64,000 nucleotides of DNA from Paenibacillus sp. JNUCC32 (GTDB lineage Bacteria > Bacillota > Bacilli > Paenibacillales > Paenibacillaceae), in assembly GCF_014863545.1 (NCBI RefSeq), contig NZ_CP062260.1, positions 6,687,001-6,751,000 on the forward strand. Direction: 5' to 3'. Both the position numbers and the translations under genes were made by a program. The notes below the pieces were generated by a model, which worked only from the letters and a program-made list of their open reading frames with translations, had not been told where the DNA came from and did not search any database. Of this stretch, positions 28,986 to 36,584 are shown in pieces. Each line of letters opens with the position of its first letter. Positions within the stretch are counted from its first letter, which is position 1.

Positions 28986-29014
28986 AGGCCGGGACGTTAG
29001 CGTCCCGGCCTTCT
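28986..29014 (+). terminator. Terminator of the ecsAB operon
   Basis: A perfect 11-bp stem, AGGCCGGGACG (28986-28996) with CGTCCCGGCCT (29001-29011), loop TTAG, then TTCT. Confidence 0.85.
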
Positions 29015-29048
29015 ATCGGTAATTATCGTATGGGTTAGGGTTGGCTGC

Positions 29049-29086
29049 AGAAATCGCAGTGCGTCGTGTGGCGACCTGCGATTTCT
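29049..29086. repeat. Long perfect hairpin of unknown role
   Basis: AGAAATCGCAG (29049-29059) pairs perfectly with 29076-29086, and inner GTCG/CGAC pairs continue the stem after a 3-base bulge. There is no T-run on either side, so it is not an ordinary terminator. It sits 25 bases beyond the stop of the YjcZ-type gene (minus strand). Confidence 0.6.
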
Positions 29087-29110
29087 AGTATAGCTGTTAT
29101 CTGGTTGTCA

Positions 29111-29233
29111 TTACACCCAGAAAGAACGAGTGATGATAACGAGCAGGATAAAGAGAACCAGGATTGCTCCGACTCCATATCCACCGCCGTATCCGCCGTA
29201 TCCACCGTGTCTTACTTCTTCAACTGCACCCAT
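29111..29233 (-). CDS. YjcZ-type sporulation peptide
   Basis: 40 residues from ATG at 29233, with AAAGGGG about 8 bases upstream. A short polar start (GAVEEVRHGG) is followed by a Gly/Tyr stretch (YGGYGGGYGVG) and one hydrophobic helix ending RSFWV. This Gly-Tyr run plus single helix is the hallmark of the YjcZ/YjcM-type small spore proteins found in many copies in Bacillus and Paenibacillus. It is expected to be expressed in the mother cell during sporulation (family knowledge). It stands alone on the minus strand. Confidence 0.85.
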   Translation of the reverse strand: MGAVEEVRHGGYGGYGGGYGVGAILVLFILLVIITRSFWV

Positions 29234-29330
29234 GTTCATTCCCCTTTCGGTTCGTTGATTTATAGTACACGGTATTGTATGTAGCTATTGGTCTATGTGT
29301 ATGGGCGAGCGTTTAGATATGGCAGAAGAA

Positions 29331-29368
29331 AAAATAAAGACCGGGGAGAATTCCCGGTCTTTATTTTA
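29331..29368 (-). terminator. Terminator of the aminotransferase gene
   Basis: Arms AAATAAAGACCGGG and CCCGGTCTTTATTT with a short loop and A/T-run flanks on both sides, so it may work in both directions. Confidence 0.85.
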
Positions 29369-29401
29369 CCTAAACGTTTATATATTCGGATGCATGGATC
29401 A

Positions 29402-30700
29402 TCAAGCCTTCTGCAGATCCTGAATCCCTTTGTAGACCAGGTCGAACAGATCCTCCAAATACTCCTCGTCAATACAGGAGAAGGCGATCCGGAGATCATG
29501 CTCGCCAAGGGCGATGGTTCCTACGCCATACTCATGAATGAGATGGGAGCGGAGCTCCTCGGCGTTTACCGTGTTCAGCTTAAGGCACATGAAGTAGCCG
29601 GAGTTGAACGGATAGTACTCCCAAACATCGCCGTATTTGCCGCTGTCGAGGATGGACTTCACTTTGTTGGCTCGGCCCTTCATGATGACGAATTTCTCTT
29701 CCTTCTGCTCGTGGAATTCCGGCGATTTCAGCGCCTCCAGAACAAAGGTCTGCGAAGGGTGGGAGGCACTGGATATCGTTGCGCGGATAATGCCGAGCGT
29801 TTTCTGCTCCAGAGCGTCCAGCACGTCTTTGTCTTCAGCCGCATACGTAATGAAGCCGACCCGGAATCCCCATACGAATTCTTCCTTCGTAGCACCGTCG
29901 ACTTTCACGGGAAGCACGCGAGGATGAAGGCCCGCCAGGCGTCCGAAGAGCGATTCCTTCAGCGAATCTTCAAAGAACAAGCCGAAATACGCATCATCCG
30001 TTACGACGACAACGTTCATGCCGGCCTCGGCAGCTTCCTGAATCGCGGACACGATGGCCGCACCTTCCTCCGCGCCGGGCGTGTAACCCGTCGGGTTGTT
30101 CGGGAAGTTCAGCAGAACGACGGCCTTGCCTTTATCCTTCTGGCTCAGCAGAGCCTGACGAAGTCCGTCGGCGTTAAATTTCATATCGTCCGTGAAGAGA
30201 GGATAGGTTACATGAATGCCATGGCGGCGAATGCCGAAGGTCAGCTCGTAATTTTCCCAGTTTTTGTCGGGATAAATGACGGCATCCCCTTCATCCACGA
30301 ACAAATCGGCTACGATGCTAAGTCCATGCGTCAGCGCATTCGTGACGATCGGATTGCTGAAGCTCTTGCCTTCAAGCGAAGGATTCTCCTGAATCATCTT
30401 GTTCCGCCATACGGAGCGAAGCTCCGGCTTGCCGGCCGGAGGGGCATACGGGTACAGATCCTTCGGCTGGTATGCCGAAAGTTTGTCTTGGATGACGCCC
30501 AGATGCATCGGGATTCCGCCCTCGGTTGCAATGCCGATCGTAGCGTTATATTTTTTCGCATGGCTCGTCGCTTCCGCGGATTGGCTCAGGATGCCTTCCT
30601 TCGGGAAGTAGATTTCCCTGCCGAGTGTGGAGAGCATGTCGTACACATGCGGATTGCCAGCTTGCATTTTTCCATTCAATTGACCAACCAATGGGTTCAT
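29402..30700 (-). CDS. Class I/II PLP-dependent aminotransferase
   Basis: 432 residues; GGAAGGAAGG before the ATG at 30700. Class I fold features are NFPNNPTGYTP, the Asp-Asp-Ala-Tyr strand (VTDDAYFGLF, PLP N1 contact), the candidate PLP lysine in DGATKEEFVWGFRVGF, and the C-terminal Arg of HDLRIAFS for the substrate carboxylate. The gap between the Asp-Ala-Tyr strand and the lysine is longer than in standard aspartate aminotransferases, as in a Bacillota subgroup annotated as aspartate/tyrosine aminotransferase-like. The substrate is not certain. Confidence 0.85.
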   Translation of the reverse strand: MNPLVGQLNGKMQAGNPHVYDMLSTLGREIYFPKEGILSQSAEATSHAKKYNATIGIATEGGIPMHLGVIQDKLSAYQPKDLYPYAPPAGKPELRSVWRNKMIQENPSLEGKSFSNPIVTNALTHGLSIVADLFVDEGDAVIYPDKNWENYELTFGIRRHGIHVTYPLFTDDMKFNADGLRQALLSQKDKGKAVVLLNFPNNPTGYTPGAEEGAAIVSAIQEAAEAGMNVVVVTDDAYFGLFFEDSLKESLFGRLAGLHPRVLPVKVDGATKEEFVWGFRVGFITYAAEDKDVLDALEQKTLGIIRATISSASHPSQTFVLEALKSPEFHEQKEEKFVIMKGRANKVKSILDSGKYGDVWEYYPFNSGYFMCLKLNTVNAEELRSHLIHEYGVGTIALGEHDLRIAFSCIDEEYLEDLFDLVYKGIQDLQKA

Positions 30701-30780
30701 GAACTGATTCCTTCCTTCCGAATACTTTTGGTTAAGGTAAGAGCAGGTGACAAGTTGCCTTTACGTTTTCATTGCCTAAC

Positions 30781-30789
30781 ATTATACCA
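30781..30789 (-). promoter_or_regulatory. Extended -10 promoter of the aminotransferase gene
   Basis: On the minus strand TGG precedes perfect TATAAT (30786-30781), about 85 bases before the start codon. The upstream gene ends at 30826, so the aminotransferase is its own unit. Confidence 0.55.
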
Positions 30790-30825
30790 CCTACCCCAGG
30801 AACCGTCACGGATAAATGTAATGCT

Positions 30826-31440
30826 TTAACGCGGTCCAGGGTGATACTTGCAAATCAGTCCTGCCGTCTCCTCGTCCCGATTCTTGCCGCGGCATTCCAG
30901 GCCTTCGACGACGGCTTGGAGCCGATCGGGCTTCAGGTTCTGGCCGAACTTGAACTTGGCGCTCATTCGCTGCGGAGTCAGCCGGATGACGGCTACCCCT
31001 TTCAGCCTGGAGGTGTAAGCCCGGTCATTCGCGTCGATGGCGCGGTATCCGCCTTCAGGCTGCAGCTTTTGCATCAGCGCCTCCATCGCAAGCGCCTTTT
31101 CCTCCAGATCGTCCACGATCACGGCCTCGCCGATAGCGGTTACGCTTTTGAAATAGGCCGTGGCCGGGCATGCCATCTCGGGGTCGGAGAAATAGGAAGG
31201 GATGAGGGCATACTCATCCGCAATGGTGAAGCATACGGCGGGCGTCCGGCGGAGATGGTCCATTTTCTCCCCCATCCGGCTGCCGTGAAAATAGAACGCT
31301 CCGTTGACATAGGCAAAATTCAAAGGCGTTACACGCGGGATTCCCTCTTCATCGGCTGTTCCAAGGAAACCAAAACTCATCCCGCGAAGGAAGTCCTCGA
31401 TCTCTTGGGGATCCTCCATCGCAAATTCGTCTCTTCTCAT
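30826..31440 (-). CDS. Pyridoxamine 5'-phosphate oxidase-like FMN split-barrel protein
   Basis: 204 residues; GGGGGAG before the ATG at 31440. The N-terminal strands GFLGTADEEGIPRVTPLNF, FYFHG and the following KMDHLRRTPAVCFTI fit the FMN-binding split barrel of NimA/PNPOx-like proteins. These bind FMN or haem and often act as oxidases or nitroreductases. It is divergent from a MocR regulator, which itself uses PLP, so a link to B6 metabolism is plausible but not shown. It is not PdxH: the PdxH signature is absent. Confidence 0.8.
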   Translation of the reverse strand: MRRDEFAMEDPQEIEDFLRGMSFGFLGTADEEGIPRVTPLNFAYVNGAFYFHGSRMGEKMDHLRRTPAVCFTIADEYALIPSYFSDPEMACPATAYFKSVTAIGEAVIVDDLEEKALAMEALMQKLQPEGGYRAIDANDRAYTSRLKGVAVIRLTPQRMSAKFKFGQNLKPDRLQAVVEGLECRGKNRDEETAGLICKYHPGPR

Positions 31441-31504
31441 GGTTACATGCTCCCCCTATCATTTTGAATAACAGCATACGATGTTCATTGACAAGGAAAA
31501 AGCG

Positions 31505-31535
31505 CCAATTTAGAGTAATTTGTATAGTCCAATTT
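31505..31535. promoter_or_regulatory. Direct repeat in the MocR divergent gap
   Basis: CCAATTT occurs at 31505-31511 and again at 31529-31535, 24 bases apart on the same strand, inside the 127-base gap between the two divergent genes. MocR/PdxR-type regulators typically bind spaced direct repeats in such gaps. Confidence 0.45.
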
Positions 31536-31567
31536 GATCGTAATCCCAAAATAGAGGAGACATCGCC

Positions 31568-33034
31568 ATGGAGCTTGGATTGCCGTTCGAGACCTATGTG
31601 GAACAATATCGATATAAATATTTGGCTCTGTACCACGCGATTCGCGCCGCGATTCATAGCGGCAAGCTGCCGGAAGGCACGAGGCTTCCCGCAACCCGCG
31701 AGCTGGCCAGGCTCTACGGGGTGTCCAGGGGATCGGCCGCGCAGTGTTATGACATGCTCATGGCCGAGGGCTACGTCGTATCCCGGCAGGGCAGCGGAAC
31801 ATACGTGGCCGAGGGAATCGCTGCCACGGCAGGCCAGCCACCATTGGCCGAGCGGGCGCCGGCGCTCTCCGCTTGGGGGCAGCGACTGATGAGCCAAAGC
31901 GGGGAATATGTCTCGGCACAGCTGCTGCTGAAGGAGCCTCCCCCGGGTACGATCTCTTTCGCGAATGCGAGGATGCCCATGGAGGATTTCCCTTATTCGG
32001 AGTGGCGGAGCGCGTTATCCTATGCAGGCGGAAGCGGGGGAGCCGAGCTGCAGAACGGAGCGCCGCCGGAAGGGGATATCGAACTGCGCCGGGCGATAGC
32101 CGGACACCTTCGGTTCACGCGGGGCATACAGGCGGATCCCGAGCATATCGTGGTTTTCAGCGGTTCCATGCAGGGGCTTGTCCTGATATTCCAACTGCTG
32201 GTTGATCCCGGCGATCACGTGGTGATGGAGGATCCGGGTTATCAGGGAATCCACCGGGGCATAAGCTTGAGCGGAGGAATTCCGCTGCCGTCCCCTGTCG
32301 ACGATGCCGGATTGATTCCGTGCGAATGGGATGCCGGCCTGCTTGTCGTAAGCCCCAGCCGTCAATACCCGACGGGCGCGGTGCTGCCGCTGGAGCGAAG
32401 AAGGGCGCTGCTGAATTGGGCGCGAAGCCGTCAGGCCTTTATTATCGAGGATGATTACGACAGCGAATTCCGCTGGGGCGGCAAGCCGATCGAACCTCTG
32501 AAAATGCTGGACGACGAGGGACGCGTCATCTTTGTCGGCTCATTCTCCAAAACGATGTTCACCGGCCTCCGCATCGGTTATGCCGTGCTTCCCCCGAGCC
32601 TGGTTGAGGCGGTCGTTCAGGCCAAGGCCCTGTACGAGCCGATCTCGCCAGCCGTATTGGAGCAGCGCGCCTTGGCCCGCTTTATTGTAAGGGGAGGTTA
32701 CGGGAGGCATCTCAGAAGAATGACCCGGCTGTACGGCGCGCGGTATGAGGCGCTTCGCCATGGGATGGAAACCCATGCCTCGGGCTTGTTTCGCCTTCAC
32801 CCCGGCGATGCCGGCCTTCACGTTTACGCGAACTGGCTGCGCTCCGCGGAAGAGTATGCCCTGTTCCAGGAGGCTGCCCGCAAGCGCGGCGTCATGTTTC
32901 GGGATGCGGCGGCCTATCATCGTACGCCCGGGCCGCCTGCCGCCTGCTTCGGCTTCTCGCATCTCGGCATATCCAGCATCGAAGAAGGGGTTGCCCGGAT
33001 GGCGCTGGCATGGCGGGACATGCAAAAAACATAA
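31568..33034 (+). CDS. MocR/PdxR-family regulator (GntR HTH plus aminotransferase domain)
   Basis: 488 residues; AGAGGAGACA before the ATG. A GntR winged helix occupies about residues 15-80 (LPATRELARLYGVSRGSAAQ). A fold-type I aminotransferase domain follows from about 115, with the PLP lysine in FVGSFSKTMFTGLR and the Asp-Asp-Tyr-Asp strand (IIEDDYDSEF). MocR proteins sense PLP or an amino compound and control vitamin B6, GABA or similar genes. The divergent PNPOx-like gene is the likely target here. Confidence 0.92.
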   Translation: MELGLPFETYVEQYRYKYLALYHAIRAAIHSGKLPEGTRLPATRELARLYGVSRGSAAQCYDMLMAEGYVVSRQGSGTYVAEGIAATAGQPPLAERAPALSAWGQRLMSQSGEYVSAQLLLKEPPPGTISFANARMPMEDFPYSEWRSALSYAGGSGGAELQNGAPPEGDIELRRAIAGHLRFTRGIQADPEHIVVFSGSMQGLVLIFQLLVDPGDHVVMEDPGYQGIHRGISLSGGIPLPSPVDDAGLIPCEWDAGLLVVSPSRQYPTGAVLPLERRRALLNWARSRQAFIIEDDYDSEFRWGGKPIEPLKMLDDEGRVIFVGSFSKTMFTGLRIGYAVLPPSLVEAVVQAKALYEPISPAVLEQRALARFIVRGGYGRHLRRMTRLYGARYEALRHGMETHASGLFRLHPGDAGLHVYANWLRSAEEYALFQEAARKRGVMFRDAAAYHRTPGPPAACFGFSHLGISSIEEGVARMALAWRDMQKT

Positions 33035-33093
33035 AAAACGGGTATGATGGGAAAGAGGTCAATTTTTGAATGAGATGAGGGGGTTATGACGAG

Positions 33094-33879
33094 ATGCTGA
33101 ATGCATCGCCGTCTTCGTTTATAATCATGCCTGCGCTTGCCAAAATCGTTTGCGAGCCGGGCTGGAAATGGCAAAAACGCGAAAGGCCCATGCAGAACTA
33201 CGATTTGTTCTATGTATGGAGCGGCGAAGGCACGGTCGAGCTAAATGACGAGCCCTTTACCGTGGGAAAGGGAAGCTGCTTCCTGTTCCGACCCGGAGAT
33301 CATACGAGCGCGACGCACAATCCGCAGAAGCCGCTCGTATTGACATATATCCATTTTGACGTGACCGACCCGGTCGAAGAGATTCCGGCATCTTATCGCA
33401 AGCTGACGGAAACGATGGATTTCGAATATTTGCTTGCACGCTATGTGCGTTTGTATCTGGACAAGCCCTATGGTTCACTGGAAGAGGGCCAGCTCATTCT
33501 GAAGCAGCTGATGATTCATCTGCTGCGCTCGGATCTGGATGCGCCGGTGGTCAAAAAAGCAAGCAATCAGCTGTCCGAGGCGATCCATGAAATCGCGAAT
33601 TACGTCCGCCAGCACCCGGGGGTTCCCCATCGGGTCGAGGATTTGGCGGCCAGAGCGGGGTTGTCTCCCCGCTACTTCTCGATCAAGTTCAAGGAGCTGA
33701 TCGGCACGCCGGTGCAATCCTATATCATTCAGATGCGGATCGAGCGGGCGCAGCATCTGCTGCTGCATCAAGGGATGAACGTAACGGAAGTGGCCGACGC
33801 GCTGGGTTATCGGGATATTTTCTTCTTCAGCCGACAATTTAAGCAGTATACGGGCAAGAGCCCATCCGAAATTCGGTGA
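33094..33879 (+). CDS. AraC-family regulator with N-terminal cupin
   Basis: 261 residues; GAGGGGG is 10 bases before the ATG at 33094. The N-terminal domain (about 20-110) has cupin-like strands (LFYVWSGEGTVELND, FLFRPGDHTSATH). Two HTH motifs of the AraC type occupy the C-terminal 100 residues (RVEDLAARAGLSPRYFSIKF, NVTEVADALGYRDIFFFSRQF). It follows the MocR gene on the same strand but has a TATGAT box between them, so it may be a separate unit. The target is unknown. Confidence 0.9.
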   Translation: MLNASPSSFIIMPALAKIVCEPGWKWQKRERPMQNYDLFYVWSGEGTVELNDEPFTVGKGSCFLFRPGDHTSATHNPQKPLVLTYIHFDVTDPVEEIPASYRKLTETMDFEYLLARYVRLYLDKPYGSLEEGQLILKQLMIHLLRSDLDAPVVKKASNQLSEAIHEIANYVRQHPGVPHRVEDLAARAGLSPRYFSIKFKELIGTPVQSYIIQMRIERAQHLLLHQGMNVTEVADALGYRDIFFFSRQFKQYTGKSPSEIR

Positions 33880-33976
33880 TTCCCCGCCCTTCCATAACTT
33901 ACCTGCTTGGTGGAAGGGGACTATGGGTTTCATAGCAAGCGATTTAGGGTAAAAACGACGTACAGTTTCATTTTAA

Positions 33977-34020
33977 GATATCAGAAAGTATAAATTCGAA
34001 GCAAGAGCCTTCCTGATATC
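33977..34020. repeat. 12-bp inverted repeat upstream of the small Arg-rich gene
   Basis: GATATCAGAAAG (33977-33988) is matched by CTTCCTGATATC (34009-34020), 11 of 12 pairing, around a 20-base A/T-rich centre. It could be an operator or an RNA hairpin; there is no T-run. Confidence 0.5.
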
Positions 34021-34043
34021 GCAAGAAAAACTTCCGTTAAATG

Positions 34044-34090
34044 CGGTCTGTCTTCTATGCAAGTACGTCGATAGACGTTTTTCTTATGAA
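34044..34090 (+). repeat. 47-base leader repeat, copy A
   Basis: 38 of 47 bases match copy B at 54585-54631, including the exact block ACGTTTTTCTTAT. It ends just before the ribosome site of the small gene at 34105. Copy B has the same relation to the tail tube gene. Confidence 0.65.
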
Positions 34091-34104
34091 GGGGGGAGAG
34101 GGGA

Positions 34105-34224
34105 ATGAGCCCAAGAAGACGGGTGCGTGGACGTTTCTTCAGTCGTGGCGGCTGCGGTATTTTCAGAAATCGCTTGCGCCGCATGAAGACAACGAATCCG
34201 GATCATCAGGACGTTTGGTTTTAA
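34105..34224 (+). CDS. Small arginine-rich protein of unknown function
   Basis: 39 residues with a very strong ribosome site (AAGGGGGGAGAGGGG) just upstream and its own terminator downstream, which together argue for a real gene. About a quarter of the residues are Arg, clustered in the first half (PRRRVRGRFFSRGG) and again in RNRLRRMK; there is one Cys. The C-terminus is polar and ends DVWF. The basic character suggests nucleic-acid or spore-DNA binding, but I recognise no family. Confidence 0.6.
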   Translation: MSPRRRVRGRFFSRGGCGIFRNRLRRMKTTNPDHQDVWF

Positions 34225-34292
34225 AGGACCTTGGCCTACATACGGGTGACGTTGAATCCCGTTATCATATACGCATTTCGCTGGAAACACGC

Positions 34293-34320
34293 AAAAGGGA
34301 GCTGACAAGCTCCCTTTTTT
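34293..34320 (+). terminator. Terminator after the small Arg-rich gene
   Basis: GGGAGCT (34297-34303), loop GACA, AGCTCCC (34308-34314), then six T and an A-run in front of the stem. Confidence 0.85.
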
Positions 34321-34452
34321 ATTGGGATTAATTTTATAGGTCAGGACTCGGACTGCATTGCAAACATTTGATATATTGGGAATATACATAAAGCGCTTAA
34401 GAGCAAAGCTCGAAACAGATTAGGCATTATGGATATAGGAAGGGTGACGGGT

Positions 34453-34500
34453 GTGAAGGAGAAAGTGGCATCGACGGAGCCGGCGGTGATCCGGTGGTAA
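34453..34500 (+). CDS. Possible 15-codon leader peptide overlapping the SDR start
   Basis: A GTG at 34453 follows AGGAAGGGTGACG and opens a 15-codon frame ending in TAA at 34498-34500. The GTG of the SDR gene (34494) lies inside its last codons. This suggests translational coupling, since the SDR start itself has no ribosome site of its own. It could also be a start-site error or a frameshifted N-terminus. Confidence 0.35.
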   Translation: MKEKVASTEPAVIRW

Positions 34501-35348
34501 CGGCGGGAGCAGGGAAGGTTGCGCTGGTCACGGGCGCGTCGAGCGGGTTCGGACTGCTGATCAGTCTGGAGCTGGCAAAAGCAGGTTATGACGTGGCCGC
34601 GGGTCTTCGCAGACCTGAGGCGGCAGCAGAGCTGTTGGCTCAGGCTGAACAAGCAGATGTTACCGGGCGTATTCACATCTTCCGATTGGATATATGTGCC
34701 GAGGAGCAGGTCAAGGCTGCTGCTTCGGCGCTGGAGCAGAAGTTCGGCCGCTTGGACGTGCTGGTGAACAACGCCGGCGAGGCGGTGGGCGGCATGGTGG
34801 AGGAAGTGCCGCTGGGGGGCTGGCGAAAGCAGATGGAGACGAATTTCTTCGGGACCGTATCGGTGACGCAGCATATGCTCCCGCTGCTGCGCAAGACCGG
34901 ACGGTCCAAAATCGTTCTCATGAGCAGCATTAGCGGCAGGGTCGGCTTTCCGGGTTATGGTCCCTATGCGGCGTCCAAATTTGCGTTGGAGGGGTTCGGC
35001 GAGAGCCTGTCCATGGAGTTGATGCCCTTTGGCATCGATGTCGTGCTGGTCCAGCCCGGTGCCTACGGCACGCCGATCTGGAATAAGAGTTTTGGGGAGC
35101 TGGCGGTCAAGGAAGGATCACCCTACAGCGGTCTGCTGAAGGGCGTGCTGGACTATTCCGAGCGGACGGCCAGGGAAAGCGGAGATCCGCAGGAGGTAGC
35201 CCGTCTTGTGGCAAGCATATCGTCCATGACCAAACCGAGGTTCCGCTATACGCTGCCCCGAGGCACGCGGCTGACCGCGCGGATCAAGGGACTGCTGCCG
35301 GATCGGCTGTTTCAGCGGATCATTTACCGGCTGCTGAACAGGCGGTAA
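34494..35348 (+). CDS. Short-chain dehydrogenase/reductase
   Basis: 284 residues from a GTG at 34494, chosen because the cofactor motif VTGASSGFG begins about 12 residues later, as usual. NNAGEA, the catalytic Ser of LMSSISG and YAASKFALEG complete the classical SDR set. A C-terminal tail with RGTRLTARIKGLLPDR resembles SDRs acting on lipid or hydroxysteroid-like substrates, but the substrate is not known. The weak start region may be served by coupling to the overlapping 15-codon frame. Confidence 0.88.
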   Translation: MVTAGAGKVALVTGASSGFGLLISLELAKAGYDVAAGLRRPEAAAELLAQAEQADVTGRIHIFRLDICAEEQVKAAASALEQKFGRLDVLVNNAGEAVGGMVEEVPLGGWRKQMETNFFGTVSVTQHMLPLLRKTGRSKIVLMSSISGRVGFPGYGPYAASKFALEGFGESLSMELMPFGIDVVLVQPGAYGTPIWNKSFGELAVKEGSPYSGLLKGVLDYSERTARESGDPQEVARLVASISSMTKPRFRYTLPRGTRLTARIKGLLPDRLFQRIIYRLLNRR

Positions 35349-35411
35349 TCCTTCATCCGTCGAATGTTTCATGGACTTAGCTTATAGCGCATGCTTGGAA
35401 GGCGAAAGGAA

Positions 35412-36215
35412 TTACCCTTTTCGGGCTGTGGAAGGGTGCAGCAAACCGAGCAGTTCTCCCATCTTCACCTTGGAGCCCGGTTCCAAGTCACCGCGGGGTG
35501 TAAATGTGCCGTTCTCCGTCAAGAGCACGACGGTAGAGCCGAATTCAAAGTACGCAAGTTCGTCGCCAATGTCGTATTTCTTCACGCTCTCGTCGGCATA
35601 ACGGATGCTGCTTACGTTCATGGCTCCGACCTTCACGACCGCAACTTCGCCGAATTCATGGGCAATATAGGTAATGAGGCGCTCGTTGCGGCTGAGCACG
35701 TTTCGGATATGGGTCATCGCAAAATCGTTCACGGGGTATACCCGGCCCTTCAAATGCTCGCTTTCCGCTTGAATGCCGGTTACCGGGGAATGTATGCGAT
35801 GATAGTCGGTCGGGCTTAAATACAATACGAATGCATAACCGTTGATATAATTCTCCATTCTCGGTGACTTGGCGAGCAGCTCGCTCAGGGTATAATCCTG
35901 TCCCTTGACGCTGAGGATGGTGCCGGCGTTGACGGCGCACATCGCCGAAATCGTGGCATCGACGGGGCTTACCATGGCATCGGCGGTGTCGTCTATGGCG
36001 CGCAGGCCTATTTTTAACCGGCGGGAAAAGAATTCGTTCAACGAACGGTATTCGTGGATCTCCTTCTCCGCTTCATGCGCCGGGATTTGGTAGATTCGTA
36101 TAAATGCAGGTATTAGATGACGGCTCAGCCGGCTGTGGGAACAATGCCCCATGATGCGGGACAGCCACTTGCGGGAGGACAGCTCGGTCATCAGACGCAG
36201 CAATTGTTTAGCCAT
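35412..36215 (-). CDS. psd: Phosphatidylserine decarboxylase
   Basis: 267 residues; ATG at 36215 with AAAGGAGAA upstream. The self-cleavage site FGST lies at 225-228 (Ser227 becomes the pyruvoyl group of the small alpha chain). The processing Asp of SPVDA (D85) and the His of DYHRIHSP are present. It makes phosphatidylethanolamine from phosphatidylserine at the membrane. The length matches the Bacillus enzyme, which is shorter than the Gram-negative one. No pssA is adjacent in the window. It is divergent from the ykoEDC leader. Confidence 0.95.
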   Translation of the reverse strand: MAKQLLRLMTELSSRKWLSRIMGHCSHSRLSRHLIPAFIRIYQIPAHEAEKEIHEYRSLNEFFSRRLKIGLRAIDDTADAMVSPVDATISAMCAVNAGTILSVKGQDYTLSELLAKSPRMENYINGYAFVLYLSPTDYHRIHSPVTGIQAESEHLKGRVYPVNDFAMTHIRNVLSRNERLITYIAHEFGEVAVVKVGAMNVSSIRYADESVKKYDIGDELAYFEFGSTVVLLTENGTFTPRGDLEPGSKVKMGELLGLLHPSTARKG

Positions 36216-36333
36216 GTCATTCTCCTTTGTGCATAGGTGTCGGCAATAAAACGTTGGTGGAAAAGCCAATCACTCTGATATTGACATAGAATGAGCCGGA
36301 AATCAATAAATAGCCATTTTTGAAAAAAGGTTC

Positions 36334-36362
36334 TTGCTAATTGGGGAACGAATGTGTATTTT
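36334..36362 (+). promoter_or_regulatory. Possible promoter of the ykoEDC leader
   Basis: TTGCTA (36334-36339), exactly 17 bases, TATTTT (36357-36362), placed about 25 bases before the TPP riboswitch. Confidence 0.5.
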
Positions 36363-36387
36363 AAGATTAACATGAAACCGAATAGGG

Positions 36388-36475
36388 AATACGGGGGCTT
36401 GAGTGAATCAGGCTGAGATTGCAGCTGCTATCCGCTGTTGACCGTTAATCTGAACTGGGTAATGCCAGCGTAGAG
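36388..36475 (+). ncRNA. TPP riboswitch (THI element)
   Basis: The conserved pyrimidine-binding block GGCTGAGATT (36411-36420) and the diphosphate-side block CTGAACTGGGTAATGCCAGC (36430-36469 region, ending GCGTAGAGA) are present in the right order with a variable helix between. Thiamine diphosphate binding should favour the downstream terminator and switch off ykoEDC. Confidence 0.93.
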
Positions 36476-36509
36476 AATATCCGACCCTGCCTACATAGGG
36501 CCTATTTTT

Positions 36510-36539
36510 CCGTCTGCGCGTTTTTCCAGACGGTTTTTT
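36510..36539 (+). terminator. Terminator controlled by the TPP riboswitch
   Basis: CCGTCTG (36510-36516) pairs with CAGACGG (36527-36533), followed by six T. It lies between the aptamer and ykoE. Confidence 0.85.
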
Positions 36540-36584
36540 GTTGTGTTTATACAAAAATAGCGGTGGAGAGGGGAATGTGTTGTT

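Noticed and set aside
29288..30829. 513-codon plus-strand frame opposite the aminotransferase
   Set aside because: It is antisense to a gene with clear PLP-enzyme motifs and crosses a terminator.
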